Origin: Anaerolineales bacterium
Lineage (GTDB): Bacteria; Chloroflexota; Anaerolineae; Anaerolineales; Villigracilaceae
Direction of reading: 5' to 3'
Length of the DNA stretch: 6,382 nt
Assembly: GCA_028689195.1 (NCBI GenBank)
Contig: JAQTWR010000161.1
Coordinates: 1-6,382 of the forward strand
Positions 1-5,810 of the stretch are shown piece by piece. The notes beneath the pieces are model-generated. The model did not search any database, was not told the origin of the DNA, and worked only from the letters and a program-made list of their open reading frames with translations. The translations under genes were made by a program, and so were the position numbers. The stretch's first letter is position 1. Every line of letters starts with the position of its first letter.

Positions 1-761
1 AACGCATAGAAAAAATGATATTGCAGAATCGTCCAGTTATCCCCGTTCTCCGTTTCGCGCAAAACGCGACCATAATAAACGGGCTGGGAATCTTTTTCCA
101 AAATATCGGCATACTGCGCGTACGCTTCCTGCGCGACCTTCTCCGTCGCGCGCGAAAGCATATCCATCACCATGCCGGGACCTTCGGGAATAATACGGTC
201 AATGGTAAATTTCAAAATGAGAATCAGCGCGTAAAACAACACAGCCGCGTAAATCGGCAGCGCAATCAGATATTCGACCGCGACGCCAATGGATTCATTC
301 GGGCGCAGGAAAAACCAAATCGGCGCGAAGCTCAATCCGCAAAAGACGAAGACCGCCAACATTGATGGAATGATTCGCAAGCGGACGGGCGATACGAGCA
401 TAAAAAGAAACAGCGCCACAAGAAAAGAAAGCAGCAAATCAATTTCGATTCCCGTCCGTCCAAAAAAGAAACCGCCCGCCGCCAATCCGATTAAGGAAAA
501 CGCGAGCAGCCAGCGCCACCCATCCGAGTTATCGAACGACTTGTTGACGAAACGCAAATAGAATTGTTCGCTTTTCAATTTCCCAATACCCGCGTTCAGC
601 GAATCGCGCGCATATCCCAGTCTTTCCAACACGCCGTCCGAACCGCTGGGAACAAGCGCGCATTTTTCCAAATACGGATCGACCGCCATTGGGAAAAATC
701 GCTCGCTTTTTGCAAAGCGAAGCGCGGGTTCATATTGTTCGAGTAATTCAAGGTCGGTCAT
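1..761 (-). CDS. Uncharacterised four-helix membrane protein, N-terminal part (3' end outside window)
   Basis: Reading the minus strand from ATG at 761-759 gives 253 codons without a stop, still open at the window edge, so the C-terminus is missing. The start is preceded by AGAGG (770-766), only 4 nt from ATG. Residues 1-80 are hydrophilic, beginning MTDLELLEQYEPALRFAKSE and containing a RFFPM segment. Four hydrophobic segments follow at about 84-100, 106-124, 129-152 and 160-185. After them comes a polar stretch with a predicted helix (about 195-222) and then YYGRVLRE...WTILQYHFFYA (229-253). The ending resembles the LQYWFFYAFNDW-type motif I associate with Vps62-like domains, which would normally continue past the edge; this is inference from memory. 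The gene is divergent from galK with a 26-bp gap. Function is unknown. Codon use matches the neighbours, and the unbroken frame with coherent membrane topology makes the gene real. Confidence 0.85.
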   Translation of the reverse strand, partial: MTDLELLEQYEPALRFAKSERFFPMAVDPYLEKCALVPSGSDGVLERLGYARDSLNAGIGKLKSEQFYLRFVNKSFDNSDGWRWLLAFSLIGLAAGGFFFGRTGIEIDLLLSFLVALFLFMLVSPVRLRIIPSMLAVFVFCGLSFAPIWFFLRPNESIGVAVEYLIALPIYAAVLFYALILILKFTIDRIIPEGPGMVMDMLSRATEKVAQEAYAQYADILEKDSQPVYYGRVLRETENGDNWTILQYHFFYA

Positions 762-771
762 GGCGCCTCTG

Positions 772-780
772 TGGTATAAC
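772..780 (+). promoter_or_regulatory. Extended -10 promoter for galK, possibly leaderless
   Basis: TGG-TATAAC (772-780) fits the extended -10 form TGnTATAAT with one mismatch in the hexamer. The A of the galK ATG is 8 nt after the hexamer, about where transcription would begin. There is no Shine-Dalgarno sequence before this ATG, which agrees with a leaderless mRNA. No good -35 box is seen at 16-18 bp spacing. On the other strand the same bases read TTATAC (779-774), a possible weak -10 for the divergent membrane-protein gene. This is a motif reading only. Confidence 0.4.
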
Positions 781-787
781 CGCGATT

Positions 788-1921
788 ATGGACATTCAAA
801 CGCTTGAAAAATCTTTTGCCGCCCATTTTAACGCCAAACCCAATTTTATTGTCCGCGCGCCCGGGCGCGTAAACCTCATCGGTGAACACACAGATTACAA
901 CGACGGATTTGTCCTGCCAATGGCGATTGACCGCGCGGTATGGATCGCGCTCGCGGTTCGCTCTGACCGCGAAGTCCGCGTTCATTCTCTGGAATACGAA
1001 ACTGATTCTGTTTTCTCGTTATTTGATCTTACGCGCGGTAAAGGCTGGGGAGAATATATCAAGGGCGTTGCGTATGAATTGCAAAAAGAAAATTTCGACC
1101 TGAGAGGATTCGACGCGGTTATCACGGGAGACATTCCGCGCGGCGCGGGCTTATCTTCCTCCGCCGCAGTAGAATTGGCAGCCGCGCGCGCATTTTCAGC
1201 CGCATCCGATTTTGAGTGGGACGCGGCGCGCATGGCAAAACTGGCGCAAAAAGCGGAAAATGAATGGGTCGGCGTGAATTGCGGAATTATGGATCAAATG
1301 GCAAGCGCAATCTCCAAAAGCGGCTACGCGCTGTTTTTAGACTGCCGCTCGCTGGAAGTTCAATATGCTCCCCTGCCCGAAAATATCTCTGTCGTTATTC
1401 TCGATACCTCCACGCGGCGCAAACTTGTCGAATCGGCTTATAACGAAAGGCGAAGTCAATGCGAAGAAGCGGCAAAACAACTTGGCGTCCAAGCCTTAAG
1501 AGACGCGAAACTTGAGACCTTAAATTCGGCGCATGGATTAAGCGAGATTGTAATGAGACGCGCGCGGCATGTTGTGACTGAAAATGCGCGGGTATTAGAA
1601 GCTGTCAAAGCGCTGAAAGACAAAGACATAAAACGATTGGGAGAATTATTCAATGCCAGTCACGAAAGTTTGCGCGACGACTTTGAAGTAACGAACGACG
1701 CGCTGAACGTCATGGCGGACTGTGCGCGCGAGCAAAGTTCATGTTACGGCGCGCGCATGACGGGCGCGGGCTTCGGCGGATGCGCGGTGGCTTTGGCGGA
1801 GAGAGAAAGCGCGGAAGAATTTGTCTCTGCCGTTTCAGTTTCATATAAAGAAAAATCGGGGTTGGACGCAAGCGCGTATGTTTGTCAAGCAAGCGAAGGC
1901 GCGAGCGTAGTATTCCCGTAA
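788..1921 (+). CDS. galK: Galactokinase
   Basis: GalK phosphorylates D-galactose with ATP to galactose-1-phosphate in the cytoplasm, the committed step of the Leloir pathway. The 377-residue product matches the usual bacterial length. All three GHMP-kinase motifs are intact: the galactokinase signature GRVNLIGEHTDY (26-37), followed by NDGFVLPMAID (38-48); the phosphate-binding loop GDIPRGAGLSSSAA (114-127); and MTGAGFGGCAVAL (324-336). R27 and D169 (in NCGIMDQM) correspond to the family's catalytic Arg and Asp. The ATG at 788 is chosen because the protein then begins MDIQTLEKSFAAHF, as the family does. A more upstream in-frame ATG at 689 would add 33 unrelated residues and overlap the divergent gene. 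No galT, galE or regulator is adjacent, so it appears transcribed alone. The signature strongly favours galactose over other GHMP substrates. Confidence 0.96.
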   Translation: MDIQTLEKSFAAHFNAKPNFIVRAPGRVNLIGEHTDYNDGFVLPMAIDRAVWIALAVRSDREVRVHSLEYETDSVFSLFDLTRGKGWGEYIKGVAYELQKENFDLRGFDAVITGDIPRGAGLSSSAAVELAAARAFSAASDFEWDAARMAKLAQKAENEWVGVNCGIMDQMASAISKSGYALFLDCRSLEVQYAPLPENISVVILDTSTRRKLVESAYNERRSQCEEAAKQLGVQALRDAKLETLNSAHGLSEIVMRRARHVVTENARVLEAVKALKDKDIKRLGELFNASHESLRDDFEVTNDALNVMADCAREQSSCYGARMTGAGFGGCAVALAERESAEEFVSAVSVSYKEKSGLDASAYVCQASEGASVVFP

Positions 1922-1938
1922 GAATTATCGAACAAGCT

Positions 1939-1944
1939 TATAAT
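1939..1944 (+). promoter_or_regulatory. Candidate -10 box for the lipoprotein gene
   Basis: A perfect TATAAT lies 18 nt after the galK stop and 35 nt before the GTG start of the next gene, giving a predicted transcript start near 1951 and a leader of about 28 nt. There is no convincing -35 hexamer at 16-18 bp spacing (that region is the end of galK), so strength is uncertain. No terminator separates galK from this gene, so read-through from galK is also possible. Confidence 0.45.
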
Positions 1945-1965
1945 CCTTCACATCATTGACGCAGT

Positions 1966-1971
1966 AAAGGG
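1966..1971 (+). promoter_or_regulatory. Ribosome binding site fixing the GTG start at 1979
   Basis: AAAGGG sits 7 nt before GTG (1979-1981), a good Shine-Dalgarno distance. An ATG at 1974 is closer to it but reads ATG-CCG-TGA and stops at once, with that TGA overlapping the GTG. No in-frame ATG exists before the signal peptide ends, so GTG is the only start that yields an exported protein. Confidence 0.7.
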
Positions 1972-1978
1972 AAATGCC

Positions 1979-3556
1979 GTGAGACTAATCGGAACAGAAA
2001 ACAAATTTCATCTTATCCTTGTTATTATCGCGCTGTTCTTTTTAAACGGATGCGGCGCGCAAGCGCAAATTGCGCCGACGCCGACCAGTCCCGCCGCACC
2101 TCCCACGCCTACAAAAAACTCCGCCGCGTCTCCAACCCAGATTCTCCTCCTTCCTCCTATACGGACGCCTGAAGCGCGCGCCCCGCTGCCCGCCAATGGA
2201 ATAGCGGAATTCCATATTTTGCACTGGAACGATTTTCACGGCGAATTGGTCGAGCGCACGCTTGAAGACACATGGATACCCGGAGCGGCAAGGCTGGCAG
2301 CCTTTGTAGAATCTGAAACCGCGAAGTACGACCCAAATCAGGTTTTGCTTCTCGACGCCGGCGATTGGTTTGAAGGCTCCATGTCTGCGCGCGCATCAAA
2401 AGGCGGCAAAGTATTAGAGTTCTACCAGCGTTTGGGCGTAGATGCAATCACTATTGGAAACCATGAATTCTTTCTAGGGACGCCGATCTTCTATCAAATG
2501 GTTAACGGGGCGAACCCTATCGAGATCGTTTCTGTGAACTTACGGAGGAGCGGCGCAAAGAATACCTGCACCGACGAGCGCATCTTAAGTCCATACAAGA
2601 CATTTGAATTAGGAACGGCGCAAGGCGCCAAAGCAAGAGCGGCGGTGATCGGTATATCCATTGAGGGACTGGAATACGAATCGTATAGTCCCGTTCATGG
2701 AGTCTGTTTTTCCAACCCTGTAGACGAGGTTATTAAGATATACGATCAATTAATAGAAACGGAACATCCCGATATATTAATTGCATTGAGCCACAGCGGA
2801 CTAGAGCAAGACCGCAAAATTGCAGAGGCGTTGAACGCGGCAGGCAAACCTGTAGACGTCATCATTGGCGGACATTCGCATTCGTGGATTGACGCGCCAG
2901 AAAAAATTGGCGACACCATGATCGTCACCGCGGGCGAACGCGGACGCGCCGTCGGCATACTCGACCTGACATACGACCGCGCAGCGTCAAAACTGGATGT
3001 GAAATGGCGGCAGGAAATTTTCTCATCCTGCTCGCCCGAAGACCCCGACACTCTCGCGTTCCTTAAAGATACAATCCCAGACGGAAACCCAAAAGCGCTA
3101 TGCGCGACCATAAAAAATCCCGCGTATGATTATTTGATAGACCAATCTCCCATTTCTGAATCCGTTGGATACTGGACGCTTGGAAAGGGCGAATATCCCG
3201 ACACAGACGAAGGCATGGTCAGTCATCAGGTCATTATCAGCCATGGCAACGAGTATCCGTATGGCTTGTTCGCCCACGCGCCGTCCAAACTTCAATTTGC
3301 TTTGGACGGAAAATATACTTCATTTGTCGCAGAAATCAGCATCAAGGAAACCGCCTGCGGCGACGGCGCGGCTTTTTCAGTCAGCCTCGACAGCCAAGTA
3401 ATATATCAGTCCAAAAACATGCTTGCATCAGATGCGCCCATTCCAGTAAACCTGAATGTCACAGGCGGAAAAGTCTTAAAATTGGCGACAATTTCCGGCA
3501 AGGACAATTCCTGCGACTGGACAATTTGGGGCAACCCCTATTTAATAAAGCAATAA
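1979..3556 (+). CDS. Lipoprotein: 5'-nucleotidase-type metallophosphoesterase with C-terminal NPCBM-like domain
   Basis: A 525-residue surface lipoprotein. Residues 1-24 form a type II signal peptide (hydrophobic core 11-22) ending in lipobox LNG-C25. A Pro/Thr/Ala-rich linker (about 26-75) follows. Residues about 77-345 are a calcineurin-like phosphoesterase of the UshA/5'-nucleotidase type, with metal and catalytic motifs present in order: HWNDFHG (82-88), DAGDWFEG (126-133), GNHEF (160-164), LSHSG (270-274) and GGHSHSW (297-303). The usual 5'-nucleotidase C-terminal substrate-binding domain is not recognisable. Instead residues about 383-523 look like an NPCBM carbohydrate-binding domain: YGLFAHAPSKLQF (428-440), Y446-FVAEISI, FSVSLDSQVIYQS (466-478), VNLNVTGGKVLKL (490-502) and DW at 513-514. 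Apart from C25 there are six cysteines (197, 243, 351, 375, 460, 512), enough for three disulfides. It may hydrolyse a phosphoester while bound to a glycan; the substrate is unknown. The phosphoesterase call is firm; NPCBM is likely. Confidence 0.9.
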   Translation: MRLIGTENKFHLILVIIALFFLNGCGAQAQIAPTPTSPAAPPTPTKNSAASPTQILLLPPIRTPEARAPLPANGIAEFHILHWNDFHGELVERTLEDTWIPGAARLAAFVESETAKYDPNQVLLLDAGDWFEGSMSARASKGGKVLEFYQRLGVDAITIGNHEFFLGTPIFYQMVNGANPIEIVSVNLRRSGAKNTCTDERILSPYKTFELGTAQGAKARAAVIGISIEGLEYESYSPVHGVCFSNPVDEVIKIYDQLIETEHPDILIALSHSGLEQDRKIAEALNAAGKPVDVIIGGHSHSWIDAPEKIGDTMIVTAGERGRAVGILDLTYDRAASKLDVKWRQEIFSSCSPEDPDTLAFLKDTIPDGNPKALCATIKNPAYDYLIDQSPISESVGYWTLGKGEYPDTDEGMVSHQVIISHGNEYPYGLFAHAPSKLQFALDGKYTSFVAEISIKETACGDGAAFSVSLDSQVIYQSKNMLASDAPIPVNLNVTGGKVLKLATISGKDNSCDWTIWGNPYLIKQ

Positions 3557-3559
3557 CGA

Positions 3560-3605
3560 ACAGTCCTCTACGTCCCACAAAGCGCGCAGAGGACTGTCAA
3601 GTTTT
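3560..3605 (+). terminator. Hairpin terminator after the lipoprotein gene
   Basis: A perfect 10-bp inverted repeat, ACAGTCCTCT (3560-3569) and AGAGGACTGT (3588-3597), with an 18-nt loop starts 3 nt after the stop codon. It is followed by CAAG and then a short run of four T (3602-3605). The T-run is short and slightly displaced, so it may be only partly efficient. It lies between the lipoprotein gene and the promoter of the acyltransferase. Confidence 0.6.
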
Positions 3606-3610
3606 GCGTA

Positions 3611-3619
3611 TGATAAAAT
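3611..3619 (+). promoter_or_regulatory. Extended -10 promoter for the acyltransferase gene
   Basis: TGA-TAAAAT (3611-3619) matches the extended -10 form TGnTATAAT with one mismatch. Predicted transcription would start near 3626, giving a leader of about 41 nt before ATG at 3667. The preceding terminator hairpin fills the -35 region, so no -35 box is expected there. Placed directly after a terminator, it suggests the acyltransferase is its own transcription unit. Confidence 0.45.
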
Positions 3620-3666
3620 GTTTTTCAACATAATTTTAGGCAAAGCCACTTGCTTGGAGCAATAAA

Positions 3667-5583
3667 ATGGGAACAAAGTACCGGGCAGACATTGACGGAT
3701 TAAGAGCTATAGCGGTATTGTCGGTCGTGTTAGGTCATGCGGGGATTGGTTTATTTTCGGGCGGATATATAGGCGTAGACGTTTTCTTCGTCATATCCGG
3801 CTATTTAATTACCGCTATTATCGCGCGGGAAATAGAGCAAAACCAATTTTCAATTTTGAAGTTTTACGAGCGCAGAATCCGCAGGATTTTCCCCGCGCTG
3901 TTTGCCGTACTTGGCGCAGTATGCGTTTTAAGTCTATGGCTGTACAACTCCAACGATCTTTTTCTATTCAGCAAAAGCCTTTTAGCCACCACGTTATTCT
4001 ATTCAAATTTCCTGTTTTGGTCGCAAGCCGGATACTTCGACGCACCTTCGTTGTTGAAGCCCCTCTTGCATACATGGTCGCTTGCGGTCGAAGAGCAATT
4101 CTATATATTTTTCCCCTGGCTGTTGTTTGTCTTATATCGCTACGGCAAATCGCAAATCAAGAACATCCTGATTTTGACGACGGCGCTATCCCTTGCATTA
4201 AGCGTTTACGGAATTTACGGAATTGACGACGGCAACGCCACCGCCTTTTATCTTTTGCACATGCGCGCATGGGAACTTTTGTTCGGCGGATTAATCGCCC
4301 TGCGCGTTTTCCCCGCCCAACCAGCCGCCATCGGCAGGAACTTCGCCGCGCTCGCCGGATTGCTGCTGATTGGCGTTCCAGTTTTCTACTACACCAGCGA
4401 GACTCCGTTTCCGGGATTGACCGCGATTCCGCCCGTATTAGGAACGGGATTGATTATCTGGTCGGGAGAAGACAACGCCAACACGCCGACTTTTATCGGC
4501 AGGCTGCTCAGCATACGTCCCATTGTCTTTATCGGATTAATATCCTACTCCCTGTATCTATGGCATTGGCCCATTCTCGTTTTTGCAAAATATTTTTTCA
4601 TACAGAATTTAAGCGCGCCCATAACCTTCCTTGTCTTGCTGTTGATCTTTTTGCTTTCGGCGCTTTCATGGCGTTTTATCGAACAGCCCTTTCGATTCAA
4701 CGCCTCGTTCGACCAAAAACGGTTATATCGCTTTGCCGGCGCCGCCATGCTGACCTCCATCCTTTTTGGTCTTGTCCTCTACAAAAGCGACGGATTTTCC
4801 GCCATTTCATATTTTCATCCGCTGGACGAAACGCTATCCATACCAGAAGGCTGCGACTTGAGGCGCAGACCCGAGCCCGGCATAAGCGAAAGCGACCTAT
4901 GCAACATTGGAATTGAGGACGGCAGAACCGCGTCGTTTTTAGCGTGGGGCGATTCGCACGCCCGCGCCTCAGGCTACGCGATTCACTTATCCGCGAAGCG
5001 AATGGGCGTGGCTGGAAAATTAGCGTTTACAAACGGCTGCCCGCCCCTGATTTTGGAAGGGACGCAAAATAATTGCTACGCCGGAAACGAAGAAATCATC
5101 AACTACCTTAAATCGCATGACGAAATAAAGACGGTCATTTTAGACGCAAGATGGACTCTTTACGCGAAACGCCGCAAAGACGATTTATTTCCAGGGCTTG
5201 AAGAAACCGTCAAAAGGCTGGTTGACATCAACAAGAGCGTAGCGATAGCGCTCCCATCTCCCGAAATGAAATACGACGTTCCTCCCACTTATTTTGTCGC
5301 TTTACGCAGACAGCTCGACGTCAATCAATTTGCGGGAGAAGCGACCAAAGACTACTTGAGCGAAAACAAAAAATTCTTCAACTTCGCCAAATCTTTGGCT
5401 GAAAAATATTCCGTCGAAATTATTCAACCGTGGCAGGTTTTGTGCGGCGAAAAAATATGCCCGGCTGTCATGGACGGCAACATCTTATATATAGATAAAA
5501 ATCACATTTCCAGTTTTGCAGCCGAGTTGACCTCTCCCCTTTTCGACCCTATCTTCACAAAATTGAAAAACGAAATTAAATAA
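3667..5583 (+). CDS. OafA-type membrane O-acyltransferase with C-terminal SGNH domain
   Basis: A 638-residue protein that should carry acyl (usually acetyl) groups across the membrane onto a surface polysaccharide, lipopolysaccharide-like glycan or peptidoglycan. Residues about 5-340 are an acyltransferase-3 domain with roughly ten hydrophobic helices. Family landmarks are YRADIDGLRAIAVLSVV (5-21) with GH24, GGYIGVDVFFVISGYLI (32-48), the basic FYERRIRRIFPAL (67-79), HTWSLAVEEQFYIFFP (135-150) and SYSLYLWHWPI (293-303). A further helix (about 356-372) leads to an extracytoplasmic SGNH domain with GDSH (428-431) holding the nucleophile Ser430, and the catalytic pair in D610-KN-H613. Six cysteines lie in this domain (396, 412, 458, 470, 593, 598). 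The start is set by GGAG (3656-3659), 7 nt before ATG. It is flanked by a promoter and a terminator and so is probably monocistronic. The acceptor glycan cannot be told from sequence. Confidence 0.94.
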   Translation: MGTKYRADIDGLRAIAVLSVVLGHAGIGLFSGGYIGVDVFFVISGYLITAIIAREIEQNQFSILKFYERRIRRIFPALFAVLGAVCVLSLWLYNSNDLFLFSKSLLATTLFYSNFLFWSQAGYFDAPSLLKPLLHTWSLAVEEQFYIFFPWLLFVLYRYGKSQIKNILILTTALSLALSVYGIYGIDDGNATAFYLLHMRAWELLFGGLIALRVFPAQPAAIGRNFAALAGLLLIGVPVFYYTSETPFPGLTAIPPVLGTGLIIWSGEDNANTPTFIGRLLSIRPIVFIGLISYSLYLWHWPILVFAKYFFIQNLSAPITFLVLLLIFLLSALSWRFIEQPFRFNASFDQKRLYRFAGAAMLTSILFGLVLYKSDGFSAISYFHPLDETLSIPEGCDLRRRPEPGISESDLCNIGIEDGRTASFLAWGDSHARASGYAIHLSAKRMGVAGKLAFTNGCPPLILEGTQNNCYAGNEEIINYLKSHDEIKTVILDARWTLYAKRRKDDLFPGLEETVKRLVDINKSVAIALPSPEMKYDVPPTYFVALRRQLDVNQFAGEATKDYLSENKKFFNFAKSLAEKYSVEIIQPWQVLCGEKICPAVMDGNILYIDKNHISSFAAELTSPLFDPIFTKLKNEIK

Positions 5584-5594
5584 CCCCAAACAAA

Positions 5595-5627
5595 AAGACC
5601 TCCGCGCTCAAAAAACACGGAGGTCTT
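5595..5627. terminator. Bidirectional hairpin terminator between convergent genes
   Basis: A perfect 10-bp inverted repeat, AAGACCTCCG (5595-5604) and CGGAGGTCTT (5618-5627), with a 13-nt A-rich loop begins 11 nt after the acyltransferase stop. On the plus strand the stem is followed by CTTATT. On the minus strand the stem's final TT runs into three more T, making a five-T tract. It can therefore end both the acyltransferase transcript and the serC transcript arriving from the right. Confidence 0.8.
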
Positions 5628-5642
5628 CTTATTCCTATATTA

Positions 5643-5792
5643 ACGCAAGTTGCCACCTTTACCAGTTTTTTAGTTCTTTTGCCACGGATCACACGGATTT
5701 TCACTAATTTGAAAAAAATCCGTGCAAATCGGTGAAATCTGTGGCAAGGGTCTGAAATTTTCTTGCCCAGAAAACATGGTAGCAACTTGGGG
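5643..5792. mobile_element. MITE-like non-autonomous element, 150 bp, nested palindromes with 7-bp flanking repeats
   Basis: The ends carry a 12-bp inverted repeat with one mismatch: CAAGTTGCCACC (5646-5657) and GGTAGCAACTTG (5778-5789). Identical 7-bp direct repeats TATATTA lie outside (5636-5642 and 5793-5799), each exactly 3 bp from the inverted repeat, as a target-site duplication would. A second, larger palindrome sits at the centre. There is no transposase or believable coding frame inside. It lies in the gap between convergent genes, where insertion would be harmless. The direct repeat is AT-rich and short, so chance is possible. A REP or BIME-type repeat is the main alternative. Confidence 0.55.
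5679..5747. repeat. Long imperfect palindrome built from CACGGAT-like units
   Basis: Two 31-nt arms (5679-5709 and 5717-5747) separated by 7 nt can pair at 23 or more positions, with the outer 7 bp perfect (TTGCCAC with GTGGCAA). The left arm itself repeats CACGGAT-like words: CCACGGAT, CACACGGATTTT, TCACTAATTT. The right arm has the matching ATCCGTG, ATCGGTG, ATCTGTG series. Similar CCACGGATTTCACGGAT strings occur between genes in many environmental bacterial genomes, from memory. It forms the core of the larger 150-bp element. A weak plus-strand T-run before it and A-run in the loop do not make it a terminator. Confidence 0.75.
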
Positions 5793-5810
5793 TATATTAC
5801 CTAATCACTT

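Noticed and set aside
15..561. Plus-strand open frames at 15-365 and 289-561
   Set aside because: They are antisense to a continuous minus-strand frame with coherent membrane topology and matching codon use. Their products are basic, low in hydrophobic cores and match no family.
689..787. Upstream ATG at 689 as the galK start
   Set aside because: It would add 33 residues not seen in galactokinases and would overlap the start of the divergent membrane-protein gene. The ATG at 788 gives the family's usual N-terminus.
4201..4230. Tandem GGAATTTACGGAATT-like bases
   Set aside because: It is a coding coincidence from the residues YGIYGI within a membrane segment, with only two partial copies.
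4269..4916. 215-residue plus-strand open frame inside the acyltransferase gene
   Set aside because: It is an out-of-frame shadow of a gene whose motifs are intact across the whole region; its product is Arg/His-rich and unlike any family.
5679..5747. CRISPR-like repeats in the CACGGAT series
   Set aside because: The units are short, degenerate, without spacers of even length, and arranged as inverted arms rather than a direct-repeat array.
5576..5785. 69-residue minus-strand open frame
   Set aside because: It consists of translated repeat element and terminator hairpin, has no ribosome binding site of note, and its product has no recognisable domain.
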